Shown piece by piece: positions 7,623 to 15,675 of a stretch of 56,924 bases of DNA. Position numbers and translations under genes: made by a program. Numbering within the stretch: the first letter of the stretch is position 1; each line of letters starts with the position of its first letter. The notes under the pieces are model-generated. The model worked only from the letters and a program-made list of their open reading frames with translations. It did no database searches and was not told the DNA's origin. Source of the DNA: Candidatus Edwardsbacteria bacterium (GTDB lineage Bacteria; Edwardsbacteria; AC1; EtOH8); NCBI GenBank assembly GCA_031082425.1, contig JAVHLB010000008.1, positions 66,293 to 123,216 on the forward strand, in the 5' to 3' direction.

Positions 7623-10600
7623 ACAACCAGACGGAAGGCAAGAAATCATTTTTCAAGACCTATTTGAGCATCTTCGTCAGCCTGGGGCTGGTGCTGGTCT
7701 TCTGGGCGCTGGAGTATTATATCCATTTCCGTTTAAGCCCCGGGTTTTCGGCCTACCAGCATTTTTTCGGGGCCGAGCCGATGGAGCTGCACATGCGGCT
7801 GCTGGTGACATTCATGCTGCTGGCTTTCGGGACCTACGCCCATGTCCTGATAACCACCAGGAGATCGGCCGAGGTTATAGCCAACAACCAGACCAGGCAA
7901 TACCAGACGCTTTTGGGCAACATGCTGAACGGCCTGGCTCATTATCAGTTGCTGACCGACGAGCTGAACAACCCGGTGGATTTCATTCTGCTGGAGGCCA
8001 ACCAGGCTTACTATGACATCACCGGGCTGGCCGCCGACCGGGTGTTGGATCGCAAAGCTTCGGAGGCCACCCCCTGGATACTAAAAGGGGGCATCGGCTG
8101 GCTGGACATATACGGCCGGGCGGCCCTGGCGGGCGAGACCAGCAAAACCGAGATCTATTCTAAGCATCTGGACAAGTGGCTGCTGGTCTCGGTCTACAGT
8201 CCGGCTCAAGGGTTTTTTGTGACCCTAGTCGAGGACATCACCGAGCGTAAAAGGATAGAGGGCATCAACCGCGAGAACCAGGAACGGATGGAGGTTATAC
8301 TCGAGGCCGTACAGGCCGGGGTCGTGGTGATAGACCGTGAAACCCACCTTATTGTGTATGCCAATAAACAGGCGACCCAAATGATAGGCGCCCCGGTTAG
8401 TGATATTCTCGACAGGAAATGCAACAAATTCATCTGCCCGGCCAGTGACGGTGCCTGTCCCGTAACCGATTTGCATCAGACAGTGGATAATTCGGAAAAA
8501 TGTGTTATCAATATTAAAGGGGAAATGATCCCCATTCTTAAAACCGTAACACCAACCAAAATGGGCGGGCGTGAAGTGCTGGTGGAAAGTTTTGTGGATA
8601 TAACGGAGCGCAAGCGGGCCGAGCAGGCTCTTAATGCCGAGGCCATCCGAAGGCGCATCCTTATCGACCAGTCACGAGACGGTATTGTGGTCCTTGCCAA
8701 GGACGGCAGCGTATACGAGTCCAACCGGCGGTTTGCCGAAATGCTTGGTTACTTCCCCGAGGAAATCAAACAACTCCACGTGTGGGATTGGGAGTTTCAG
8801 TATACACGTGAGCAGACGATGGATATGATCGGTAATGTTGATGAGGCCGGTGACTTCTTTGAGACGCGACACCGTCGTAAGGATGGTACCATCTATGATG
8901 TTGAAATAAGCACCAATGGGGCTGCCTTCGAGGGAGAAAAGCTGATTTTCTGCGTGTGCCGGGACATCACCGACCGTAAAAAAGCCGAAGATGAGTTGAG
9001 AAAAATGAACATCGCCTTGGAGCAAAGCCCCAGTGCGGTGGTCATCACCGATCTTGACGGCCGGATCGAATACGTGAACAACGCTTTCGTAACTATGACC
9101 GGATACCCCAAGGCCGATGCAATCGGCGAGAATCCCCGGATACTGAAATCGGGCGAGACCAGTGAAGATGACTATCAGGTTTTATGGAAGACCATAGCTG
9201 GGGGTGGAGAGTGGAAGGGAGAATTTCACAACCGGCGCAAGGATGGCAGCCTGTACTGGGAGCAGGCGGTAATAGCTAGCATCAAGGACCAAAACGGCGC
9301 TCCGATAAAATATGTGGCCGTCAAGCAGGACATCACCGAACGCAAGCGGGCCGAAGAAGAACTGCGGGCAAGTGAGGAGAAATTCCGGAATTTAGTCGAA
9401 AACCAAAGCGAGGGGATAGGGGTAATCAACCAAGAGGAAAAGTTTGTGTTTGCCAACTCGGCAGCGGATAAGATCTTTGGTTTGGAAAAAGGATTGCTGG
9501 TGGGTCGATCGCTTAAGGAATATTTAACCCCGGAAGGTATTCAACAAATAGCGGAAGAGAGTCGGCAAAGAAAAGATGGCAAAAAAGGACTTTATGAACT
9601 GGAGATAAACACCGGAACAGGTGAAAAGAAGATCATATACGTTTCGGCCATTCCCCAGACCGATCCAATGGGAAAGTACATTGGAACTATGGGATTATTC
9701 CAGGATATCACCGAGCAGAAGAAAGCCAGACAGGAAATCGAGGATACGCGCCGCCGCCTGGAAATGATCCTAAGCAGCGCCGGCGAGGGCATCTACGGGT
9801 TGGATGATAGGAGGAGAACCATATTCATGAACCCAGTCGCCGCAAACTTACTGGGTTATTCGGTCGAAGAAATGATAGGCAAGGTCCAGCACGAAGTCTC
9901 CCATCATACAAAACCAGACGGCTCGCATTATGACAGCAAAGATTGCCCGATCAATGCCAGCATAACAGACGGCCAGATTCACCATGTAACTGGTGAGATT
10001 TTTTGGCGCAAAGACGGCAGCAGTTTCCCGGTGGAATACACCAGCACTCCAACCGTTGAAAACGGCCGGACCACCGGATCGGTGGTGGTATTCCGCGATA
10101 TCACCGAGCGCAAGCAGAGCGAGGCTCTGCAGTCAACCATCTATAAGATCTCGGAGATATCAACTTCGTCCGAAAGCCTGCTTGAACTGTATGCCGGGAT
10201 ACATATGATAGTTGACGAGATGATGAGTACTGCCAATTTCTATATTGCCCTATACAACAAAAAAGAGAATAAGCTTGAATTCCCCTATTTTGTCGACGAA
10301 CGGGATCCGTCCCCGGTCTCCCGCCCCTTGAAAAAAGGCTTGACGGAATATGTGCTAAGAATCCATAAGCCCCTGCTGGCCCCGCCCATGGTCCAGAAAA
10401 AACTGGCCGATGCCGGGGAAATTGAGATAGTGGGCACGCCCTCGGTGGACTGGATGGGGGTTCCGCTTAAAAGCGGCAACCAGGCCTTCGGCGTGCTGGT
10501 GGTCCAATCATATCGCGAGAAGGTAAGGTTCGGGGCCAGGGAACTATCTATGCTTAATTTCGTATCGGACAATATTGCGGCGGCCATACAACGGAAAAAG

Positions 10601-10864
10601 GGGGAGGACGAAAGAAAGAAACTGGTCACAGAGCTGCAGGAATCGCTGGACAATATTAAAACCCTCAAGGGACTGGTGCCCATCTGCTCCTCCTGCAAGA
10701 AGATCCGCAACGACGGGGGTTACTGGCAGCAGGTGGAGGAGTATGTGGCCGAGCACACCGAGGCCGACTTCTCCCACGGCATCTGCGACGAGTGCGCCCA
10801 CAAGTTATATCCCCAGTATTTTAAGGACAAGAAGAACAAGACCAAGGGCGACGAGGTGGGCTGA
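7619..10864 (+). CDS. Membrane-anchored six-PAS/GAF sensor without kinase domain, CxxC-CxxC C-terminus
   Basis: A 1081-residue sensor. Two membrane helices (about 13-33 and 58-80) precede six PAS modules, each ending with a DIT-ER/DR-K-type linker near residues 206, 325, 450, 573, 697 and 828. A GAF domain follows (about 841-993). There is no HisKA, ATPase, GGDEF or EAL domain. The protein instead ends in a cysteine module with Cys1023, Cys1026, Cys1056 and Cys1059 (CSSCKKIR... GICDEC), likely a zinc site; this tail is common at the ends of PAS proteins, but its function is not known to me. The GAF domain closely resembles the one in the kinase at 12295. The middle of the gene has lower GC than the ends. 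It is the last gene of the operon starting at 3248. Confidence 0.88.
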   Translation: MNNQTEGKKSFFKTYLSIFVSLGLVLVFWALEYYIHFRLSPGFSAYQHFFGAEPMELHMRLLVTFMLLAFGTYAHVLITTRRSAEVIANNQTRQYQTLLGNMLNGLAHYQLLTDELNNPVDFILLEANQAYYDITGLAADRVLDRKASEATPWILKGGIGWLDIYGRAALAGETSKTEIYSKHLDKWLLVSVYSPAQGFFVTLVEDITERKRIEGINRENQERMEVILEAVQAGVVVIDRETHLIVYANKQATQMIGAPVSDILDRKCNKFICPASDGACPVTDLHQTVDNSEKCVINIKGEMIPILKTVTPTKMGGREVLVESFVDITERKRAEQALNAEAIRRRILIDQSRDGIVVLAKDGSVYESNRRFAEMLGYFPEEIKQLHVWDWEFQYTREQTMDMIGNVDEAGDFFETRHRRKDGTIYDVEISTNGAAFEGEKLIFCVCRDITDRKKAEDELRKMNIALEQSPSAVVITDLDGRIEYVNNAFVTMTGYPKADAIGENPRILKSGETSEDDYQVLWKTIAGGGEWKGEFHNRRKDGSLYWEQAVIASIKDQNGAPIKYVAVKQDITERKRAEEELRASEEKFRNLVENQSEGIGVINQEEKFVFANSAADKIFGLEKGLLVGRSLKEYLTPEGIQQIAEESRQRKDGKKGLYELEINTGTGEKKIIYVSAIPQTDPMGKYIGTMGLFQDITEQKKARQEIEDTRRRLEMILSSAGEGIYGLDDRRRTIFMNPVAANLLGYSVEEMIGKVQHEVSHHTKPDGSHYDSKDCPINASITDGQIHHVTGEIFWRKDGSSFPVEYTSTPTVENGRTTGSVVVFRDITERKQSEALQSTIYKISEISTSSESLLELYAGIHMIVDEMMSTANFYIALYNKKENKLEFPYFVDERDPSPVSRPLKKGLTEYVLRIHKPLLAPPMVQKKLADAGEIEIVGTPSVDWMGVPLKSGNQAFGVLVVQSYREKVRFGARELSMLNFVSDNIAAAIQRKKGEDERKKLVTELQESLDNIKTLKGLVPICSSCKKIRNDGGYWQQVEEYVAEHTEADFSHGICDECAHKLYPQYFKDKKNKTKGDEVG

Positions 10865-10876
10865 TGACAGCATCAG

Positions 10877-10904
10877 TTTAAAGTTCAAAGTTGAAAGTTG
10901 AAAG
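10877..10904 (+). repeat. AAAGTT(G/C) heptamer repeat
   Basis: Tandem near-copies of a 7-base unit (AAAGTTC, AAAGTTG, AAAGTTG) about 12 bases downstream of a stop codon. Related tracts occur at 12065-12095, 12151-12164, 15436-15465 and 19293-19327, always just after a gene of this island. Confidence 0.7.
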
Positions 10905-11128
10905 AATAAAAGGCGTGTCATCACTTAGGTAGTAATATAATAGCTAAACTCAGTGCAGGCTCTGAGGGCGGCATTCATTTTTACTGCCGAAGGATCTGCG
11001 ACGGGGAAGTTTTACCGGGGACTGCCCACTAAAACCACGGAAAACCGCTAAAAATAACCTGGTAATTATTCGTGTTTTTCGCGTATTCCGCGGGGAAGGC
11101 CGGTGCGTTTTTGCGGTTCAAGAACCCT

Positions 11129-11154
11129 GGATTCCCGCCTGCGCGGGAATGACA
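11129..11154. repeat. Palindromic REP-like element
   Basis: An 8-bp stem, ATTCCCGC / GCGGGAAT, with loop CTGC, flanked by GG on the left and GACA on the right. This is the 'GGATTCCCGC...GCGGGAATGACA' form seen in many intergenic palindromic repeats. A larger relative lies at 49583-49673. Confidence 0.7.
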
Positions 11155-11183
11155 AAAAAATAAGCATAAAACAGGAGAGATCC

Positions 11184-12065
11184 ATGCTGCAGGAGAAAGA
11201 AACGGCCCGGATACTGGTGGTGGACGACGACGTCAACATCATCAATTTCTTTCGGGCGGTGCTGGAGGAGCAGGGCCATACCGTGGCCACCGCCGAGAAC
11301 GGCGTCGAGGCCGTCAAAAAGGCCAGGGAGTTCAAACCGGAGGTGATCCTGCTGGATGTGATCATGCCCCAGATGGACGGCTACGAGGTCACCGAGGCGC
11401 TGAAAGGGGATCCGGAGACCAGCAGCATCTCCATCATCCTGGTGACCGGCATGGACACCCTGGAGGACAAGGTCCGGGGCCTGGAGTGCGGGGCCGACGA
11501 CTTCATCACCAAGCCATTCAATTTCGATGAACTGGTGGCCCGGGTGCGATCCCTGGTCAAGCTGAAAAGACTGCAGGATCAGTTGAGCAAACTGCAAAAG
11601 GAATGCACGGCCGACTTTTTGCTCAAACAAAAGAAAAGCCTCAGCCCCAACCTGGTGCTGATCGTGGAGGATGACGAGCGGATATCCAGGATCATGTCCA
11701 ACGTTCTGGGCACCGGCGGATATCTGACCCATACCATAGTGAACGGACAGGAGGCGGCGGACTTTATCAGGGACAATACCCCGGATCTGATCATCCTGGA
11801 CCTGATGCTGCCCGGCCTGGACGGCATGGAGGTGCTCAAACGGATCCGTGAGAACCCTATGACCCGCGAGGTGCCGGTGATAGTGGTGACGGCCATAGAT
11901 GATTTCAAGACCAAGATCAAGGGGCTGTACATCGGGGCCGACGATTACCTGGTCAAGCCAGTCAAATCGCTGGAGCTGCTGGCCCGGGTCAAGGCCAACC
12001 TGAGGAAGTACCAGGCCAACAAACTGATCCGGGATGTACTAAAGGACAGCGGGGCGGGGCAATGA
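11184..12065 (+). CDS. Double-receiver response regulator
   Basis: A 293-residue protein made of two complete receiver domains and no output domain. Receiver 1 (about 8-130) has Asp14/Asp15, phosphoacceptor Asp58 and Lys110. Receiver 2 (about 156-280) has Glu162/Asp163/Asp164, phosphoacceptor Asp206 and Lys258. They are joined by a short coiled linker. Tandem receivers of this kind usually relay phosphate or adapt a kinase to several partners. I chose the ATG preceded by AGGAGAG; an in-frame extension to 11103 would be translated from the palindromic repeat and is unlikely. Confidence 0.88.
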   Translation: MLQEKETARILVVDDDVNIINFFRAVLEEQGHTVATAENGVEAVKKAREFKPEVILLDVIMPQMDGYEVTEALKGDPETSSISIILVTGMDTLEDKVRGLECGADDFITKPFNFDELVARVRSLVKLKRLQDQLSKLQKECTADFLLKQKKSLSPNLVLIVEDDERISRIMSNVLGTGGYLTHTIVNGQEAADFIRDNTPDLIILDLMLPGLDGMEVLKRIRENPMTREVPVIVVTAIDDFKTKIKGLYIGADDYLVKPVKSLELLARVKANLRKYQANKLIRDVLKDSGAGQ

Positions 12066-12144
12066 GTTGAAAGTCATAAGCTGAAAGTCGAAAGTGGGTC
12101 ACCCTGAGACCGGCAGACAACCTGGCAGGCCGAATGGGTGGATA
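12065..12144 (+). repeat. Composite repeat: AAAGTT heptamers plus GTCACCCTGAG segment
   Basis: GTTGAAAGTC... heptamer-like units (12065-12095) run directly into GTCACCCTGAG and about 35 further bases (12098-12144). The second part aligns to 15468-15513 with about 37 of 46 identical positions, and the same heptamer tract precedes that copy too. This copy lacks the right-hand inverted end seen at 15586-15597, so it looks like a truncated copy of the same element. Confidence 0.65.
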
Positions 12145-12217
12145 ATTCGTAAGTTTAAAGTTGACCCCACCCTCACACCACTTCGAATGCAATATACGTT
12201 TGCCTTACTCAGTGAAG

Positions 12218-12244
12218 GCTCTCCCCGCAGCGGAGAGGGAAGCC
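12218..12244. repeat. Palindromic CTCCCCGCAGCGG repeat
   Basis: CTCTCCCCGCAGCGGAGAGG followed by GAAGCC forms a G/C-rich stem. A close relative, TCCCTCCCCGC-A-GCGGGGAGGGA, ends the window at 56898-56924. Both lie downstream of an ACCCCACCC-type C-rich tract (12165-12178 and 56887-56896). Confidence 0.65.
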
Positions 12245-12294
12245 GGCAGGCACGGAGAAACCGGGAATGAACAATACCTTTTAAGGAGAAGATC

Positions 12295-15200
12295 ATGTCC
12301 AAAGCACGGATATTGGTGGTGGAGGACGAGGCCATTGTGGCCAGGGATATCTGCCAAAGGCTGGAGGACCTGGGATACCAGGTGGCCGCCACAGCCGATA
12401 ACGGCGAAGCCGCCCTGGCCCAAGCCCGGGAGCAGAAGCCCGACCTGGTGCTGATGGACATCGTGATCAAGGGGAAGCATGACGGGATCTATGTGGCCAA
12501 TATCATAAAAAACGAGATGGGCATACCACTGATCTACCTGACCGCTTATGCCGACGATGCCACCGTGGAGCGGGCCAAGGTGGCCGAGCCCTTCGGCTAC
12601 ATCATCAAGCCTTTCAACGACCGGGATCTCAATGTGACCATCCAGATGGCCCTGTACCGGAACCGGATGGAGAAAAAGCTGGCTGACCGCGAGGAGCGGT
12701 ATAGGGATCTGTTCGAGAATACCAGCGACATTATAATGCTGCTGGACGAGCAGGGGTCTTTCAAATACGTGAACCGGCGTTGGCACAACGCACTGGGTTA
12801 CGGTGTCGACCAGATCAAGACGATGAAGATCTTCGATATCCTGGATCCGGTATGTATGACCCATTGCCGGAGCAGTTTTGCCAGGGTATTATCCGGCCAG
12901 GAGGCACAGGTAGAGGCCGTACTCCGGGCCAAAAACGGCAAAACCATCATGGTCGAGGGAAATTGCAACAGTTCGCATTCGCCCGGCAAGCCCACCTGGG
13001 TGCGGGGAATCTTCCGGGATGTCACCGAGAAGAAAAGATCCCAGCAACTGCAGGAGGCCATGTACCAGATAGCCAACGAGACCGCCCTGTCCGGCAATCT
13101 GGATGAATTATACCAAAGCCTGCACAACATCATCAGCCGGCTGATGGACACCAAGAACTTCTATATCGCCATATACGATAACGATGCCGAACGCCTGTCC
13201 TTTCCCTATTTTGTGGACGAATATGACCCCGCGCCCAACCCCCGGCCGATGGGCTCCGGCATCACCGAATACGTAATCCGTTCAAAAATGCCCCTGCTGG
13301 CCACACCGGAAGTGTACCAAAAGCTGATGGATACCGGCCAGGTCCGCTTGGTGGGCAGGGCGCCCCTGGACTGGCTGGGGGTGCCGCTGCTGGTCTCGGA
13401 CAGATACTCCGGGGTGCTGGTGGTGCAGACCTACGACCAGGGCGTCAGGTTCGGAGAGAGGGAGAAGGAGATCCTGACATTCATCTCCGAGCAGGTGGCC
13501 TTTGCCATCAACCGGAAGCAATCCGAGACCGGCCTGAGGGAGAGCGAGGAACGCTACCGCACCCTGGTGGACCAGCTGCCGGCGGTGACCTTCAGGCTGG
13601 CCCTGGATCCGGAGAACTCCACCCTGTTCATCAGCCGGCAGGCGGAGCAGATATTGGGATTCGCTGCCCGCGAATGGGTGGACGATCCCAAGCTTTGGAT
13701 CCGCCAGGTTCACCCCGACGACCGGCCGGATGCCGCGGGCGGGCTCAAGCGGGTGGCGGCCGGGGGCGGCCCGGTCCGGCAGGAATACCGGATATACACC
13801 AAGGAGGGGCGGCTGATCTGGGCCTATGAATTTCTTGACCTGGTCAGGGGTGCCGACGGGAAGCCTTTGTTCGTCCAGGGGGTGATGCTGGACATCACCG
13901 ACCGCAAGCAGGCCGAGGAGGCCCTGAGGATGAGCGAGGAGAAATACCGCACCCTGGTGGAGCAGATCAACGACGTGATATTCCTGCTGGACCCCTCGGG
14001 CGTCGTCCAGTATATCAGCCCGGCCATAGAGAGGATGACCCAGTTCACCGTGGAAGAGATCACCGGCCGGCCATTCTCCAAATTCATCCACCCCGACGAT
14101 CTGCCGAACCTGACCAAGGTTTTCCAAAGCAGGCTCCAGGGGCCCGGGGATCCTCATGAGTACCGTCTCATTGATAAGAGCGGGGGGGTCATATTTGTCC
14201 GCAGCGCCAGCCGTCCATTATCGAAGGACAGTGAATATCCCCTGGGATTGATCGGCACCCTGACCGACATCACCCAGGCCAAGCAGATGGCCGGCCAGCT
14301 GCAGCAGGCCCAGAAGATGGAGGCCATCGGACAGCTGGCGGGGGGCATCGCCCACGATTTCAACAATCTGCTGGCCGGGATCATAGGCCAGGCCGAGATG
14401 CTGCAGATCAAGCTGATCAACCAGCCGCCCCTGGCGGCCCTGGCCGAAAGGATACTGACCACCGGGGAGCATGCCGCCTCGCTGACCAAACAGCTGCTGA
14501 CCTTCGCCCGCAAGGGGAATTACCAGCAGGTGCCGGTAAACCTTCACCGCATCGTGGCCGAGGTGGCCGGCATCCTGGGCAACACCGTGAACAAGAACAT
14601 CAATGTCCGTCAGGCGCTGTCCGCCAATCCCTGCACCGTGCTGGGCGACCCGGCCATGCTGGAGAACGCCATACTGAACCTTTGCCTCAACGCCCGGGAT
14701 GCCATGTCCAACGGCGGCAACCTGACCATAACCACCCAGGTGGCCGAGCTGGACGAAGGGTATGTCAAGAAACACCCCTACAAGATCCCGGTGGGCAGAT
14801 ACCTCAAGATATCGGTCGGCGATACCGGGCAGGGCATGTCCCGGGAGATCCAATCGCACATCTTCGAGCCGTTCTTCACCACCAAGGAGCAGGGCAAGGG
14901 CACCGGCCTGGGACTGGCCAGCGTCTACGGCTGCGTCAAGGCCCACAACGGGTCCATAGATGTTTACAGCGAGGAGGGAAAAGGCAGCACTTTTAACATC
15001 TACCTGCCGCTGGCCGAACTGGGTCCGGAAAAAACCGGGGAGGCCGCAAAACAGCCGGCTCAAAAGGGGACCGGGAACATCCTGCTGGTGGACGACGAGG
15101 AGACCATCCGGGACATCACCAGCCAGATGCTGGGCGACCAGGGATATAAGGTGATCATGCTAACCAACGGCCAGGAAGCGGTGGATTACTACCGGGAACA

Positions 15201-15441
15201 TTTCGGGGAAATAGACCTGGTGATACTGGACATGATAATGCCCCTGATGAACGGGCATGACGCCTTTCTTAAGATGAAGGAGATAAATCCCGGCATCAAA
15301 GCCCTGCTGTCCTCCGGCTACAGCATCGACGAGGAGGCCCAGGAACTGATGAAAAGCGGGGTCAGGGATTTTTTACAGAAGCCCTACCGGCTGGCCGAGC
15401 TGACCCAGAAGATCAATCAGGCGTTGGCGACGGAAGTTTAA
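12295..15441 (+). CDS. Hybrid histidine kinase: REC-PAS-GAF-PAS-PAS-HisKA-HATPase-REC
   Basis: A 1048-residue cytoplasmic kinase. The N-terminal receiver (1-125, Asp55) is followed by PAS (about 135-250), GAF (about 252-405), PAS (417-535) and PAS (546-660). HisKA carries His687 in IAHDFNNLL. The ATPase domain (about 780-905) keeps all boxes (LNLCLNARDAM, DTGQGM, GTGLGLA), so it should be active. A C-terminal receiver (about 925-1045) has Asp979 in LVILDMIMP. The arrangement suggests internal phosphorelay, and the receivers at 6143, 11184, 21261 and 21661 could take the phosphate. The GAF domain is paralogous to that of the six-PAS sensor (both contain FPYFVDE and a GVPL/VLVVQ segment). The start has AAGGAG seven bases upstream. 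Confidence 0.92.
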   Translation: MSKARILVVEDEAIVARDICQRLEDLGYQVAATADNGEAALAQAREQKPDLVLMDIVIKGKHDGIYVANIIKNEMGIPLIYLTAYADDATVERAKVAEPFGYIIKPFNDRDLNVTIQMALYRNRMEKKLADREERYRDLFENTSDIIMLLDEQGSFKYVNRRWHNALGYGVDQIKTMKIFDILDPVCMTHCRSSFARVLSGQEAQVEAVLRAKNGKTIMVEGNCNSSHSPGKPTWVRGIFRDVTEKKRSQQLQEAMYQIANETALSGNLDELYQSLHNIISRLMDTKNFYIAIYDNDAERLSFPYFVDEYDPAPNPRPMGSGITEYVIRSKMPLLATPEVYQKLMDTGQVRLVGRAPLDWLGVPLLVSDRYSGVLVVQTYDQGVRFGEREKEILTFISEQVAFAINRKQSETGLRESEERYRTLVDQLPAVTFRLALDPENSTLFISRQAEQILGFAAREWVDDPKLWIRQVHPDDRPDAAGGLKRVAAGGGPVRQEYRIYTKEGRLIWAYEFLDLVRGADGKPLFVQGVMLDITDRKQAEEALRMSEEKYRTLVEQINDVIFLLDPSGVVQYISPAIERMTQFTVEEITGRPFSKFIHPDDLPNLTKVFQSRLQGPGDPHEYRLIDKSGGVIFVRSASRPLSKDSEYPLGLIGTLTDITQAKQMAGQLQQAQKMEAIGQLAGGIAHDFNNLLAGIIGQAEMLQIKLINQPPLAALAERILTTGEHAASLTKQLLTFARKGNYQQVPVNLHRIVAEVAGILGNTVNKNINVRQALSANPCTVLGDPAMLENAILNLCLNARDAMSNGGNLTITTQVAELDEGYVKKHPYKIPVGRYLKISVGDTGQGMSREIQSHIFEPFFTTKEQGKGTGLGLASVYGCVKAHNGSIDVYSEEGKGSTFNIYLPLAELGPEKTGEAAKQPAQKGTGNILLVDDEETIRDITSQMLGDQGYKVIMLTNGQEAVDYYREHFGEIDLVILDMIMPLMNGHDAFLKMKEINPGIKALLSSGYSIDEEAQELMKSGVRDFLQKPYRLAELTQKINQALATEV

Positions 15442-15465
15442 AGCTGAAAGTTAAAAGTTTAAAGT
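15436..15465 (+). repeat. AAAGTT heptamer repeat overlapping a stop codon
   Basis: AAGTTTAAAGCTGAAAGTTAAAAGTTTAAAGTG-like sequence: degenerate 7-base units beginning inside the last codons of the kinase gene. The TAA stop at 15439-15441 is part of the repeat. Confidence 0.65.
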
Positions 15466-15466
15466 G

Positions 15467-15597
15467 TGTCACCCTGAGTCCGGCTTGCAACGTGGCGGGT
15501 TGAATGGGTGAATGTGTGAGCATAGGATCCAGGATATAGAATGTAGAAGACCGTCACCCGTTCGGCCTGCTATGCGGGGAGAGATCTCAGGGTGACA
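15467..15597. mobile_element. 131-bp element with 12-bp terminal inverted repeats (MITE-like)
   Basis: Perfect 12-base inverted ends, TGTCACCCTGAG (15467-15478) and CTCAGGGTGACA (15586-15597), bound a 131-base non-coding segment between two sensor genes. The left portion has a relative at 12098-12144. I see no transposase and no clear target-site duplication, so a small non-autonomous or palindromic repeat is more likely than an insertion sequence. Confidence 0.5.
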
Positions 15598-15626
15598 AAA
15601 ACAATGAAATTGATCCTTAAAGTAAA

Positions 15627-15657
15627 ACCCTTTGTGCCTTTGTGTCTTAGTGGTTAA
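15627..15657. repeat. Dispersed 'CTTTGTGCCTTTGTGTCTTAGTGGT' repeat
   Basis: A low-complexity intergenic repeat (forward or reverse form ACCACTAAGACACAAAGGCAC) lying just before the ribosome-binding site of the next kinase. Relatives occur at 19432-19462, 43028-43057, 43118-43146, 47209-47240 and 49520-49550. Confidence 0.6.
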
Positions 15658-15675
15658 AAAACAGGAGGAACCAGG

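Larger units (their letters stand above)
10865..11183. other. Repeat-rich intergenic region
   Basis: This 319-base gap holds an AAAGTT-type heptamer repeat (10877-10904), degenerate 'ACCACGGAAAA / CGTGTTTTTCGCG' dispersed repeats (about 11034-11098) and a palindromic element (11129-11154). A TATAAT-like hexamer lies near 10930 without a good -35. No gene is seen. Confidence 0.55.

Noticed and set aside
15467..15597. Insertion sequence
   Set aside because: The segment is only 131 bases, carries no open frame and has no visible target duplication, so it is listed as a MITE-like repeat instead.
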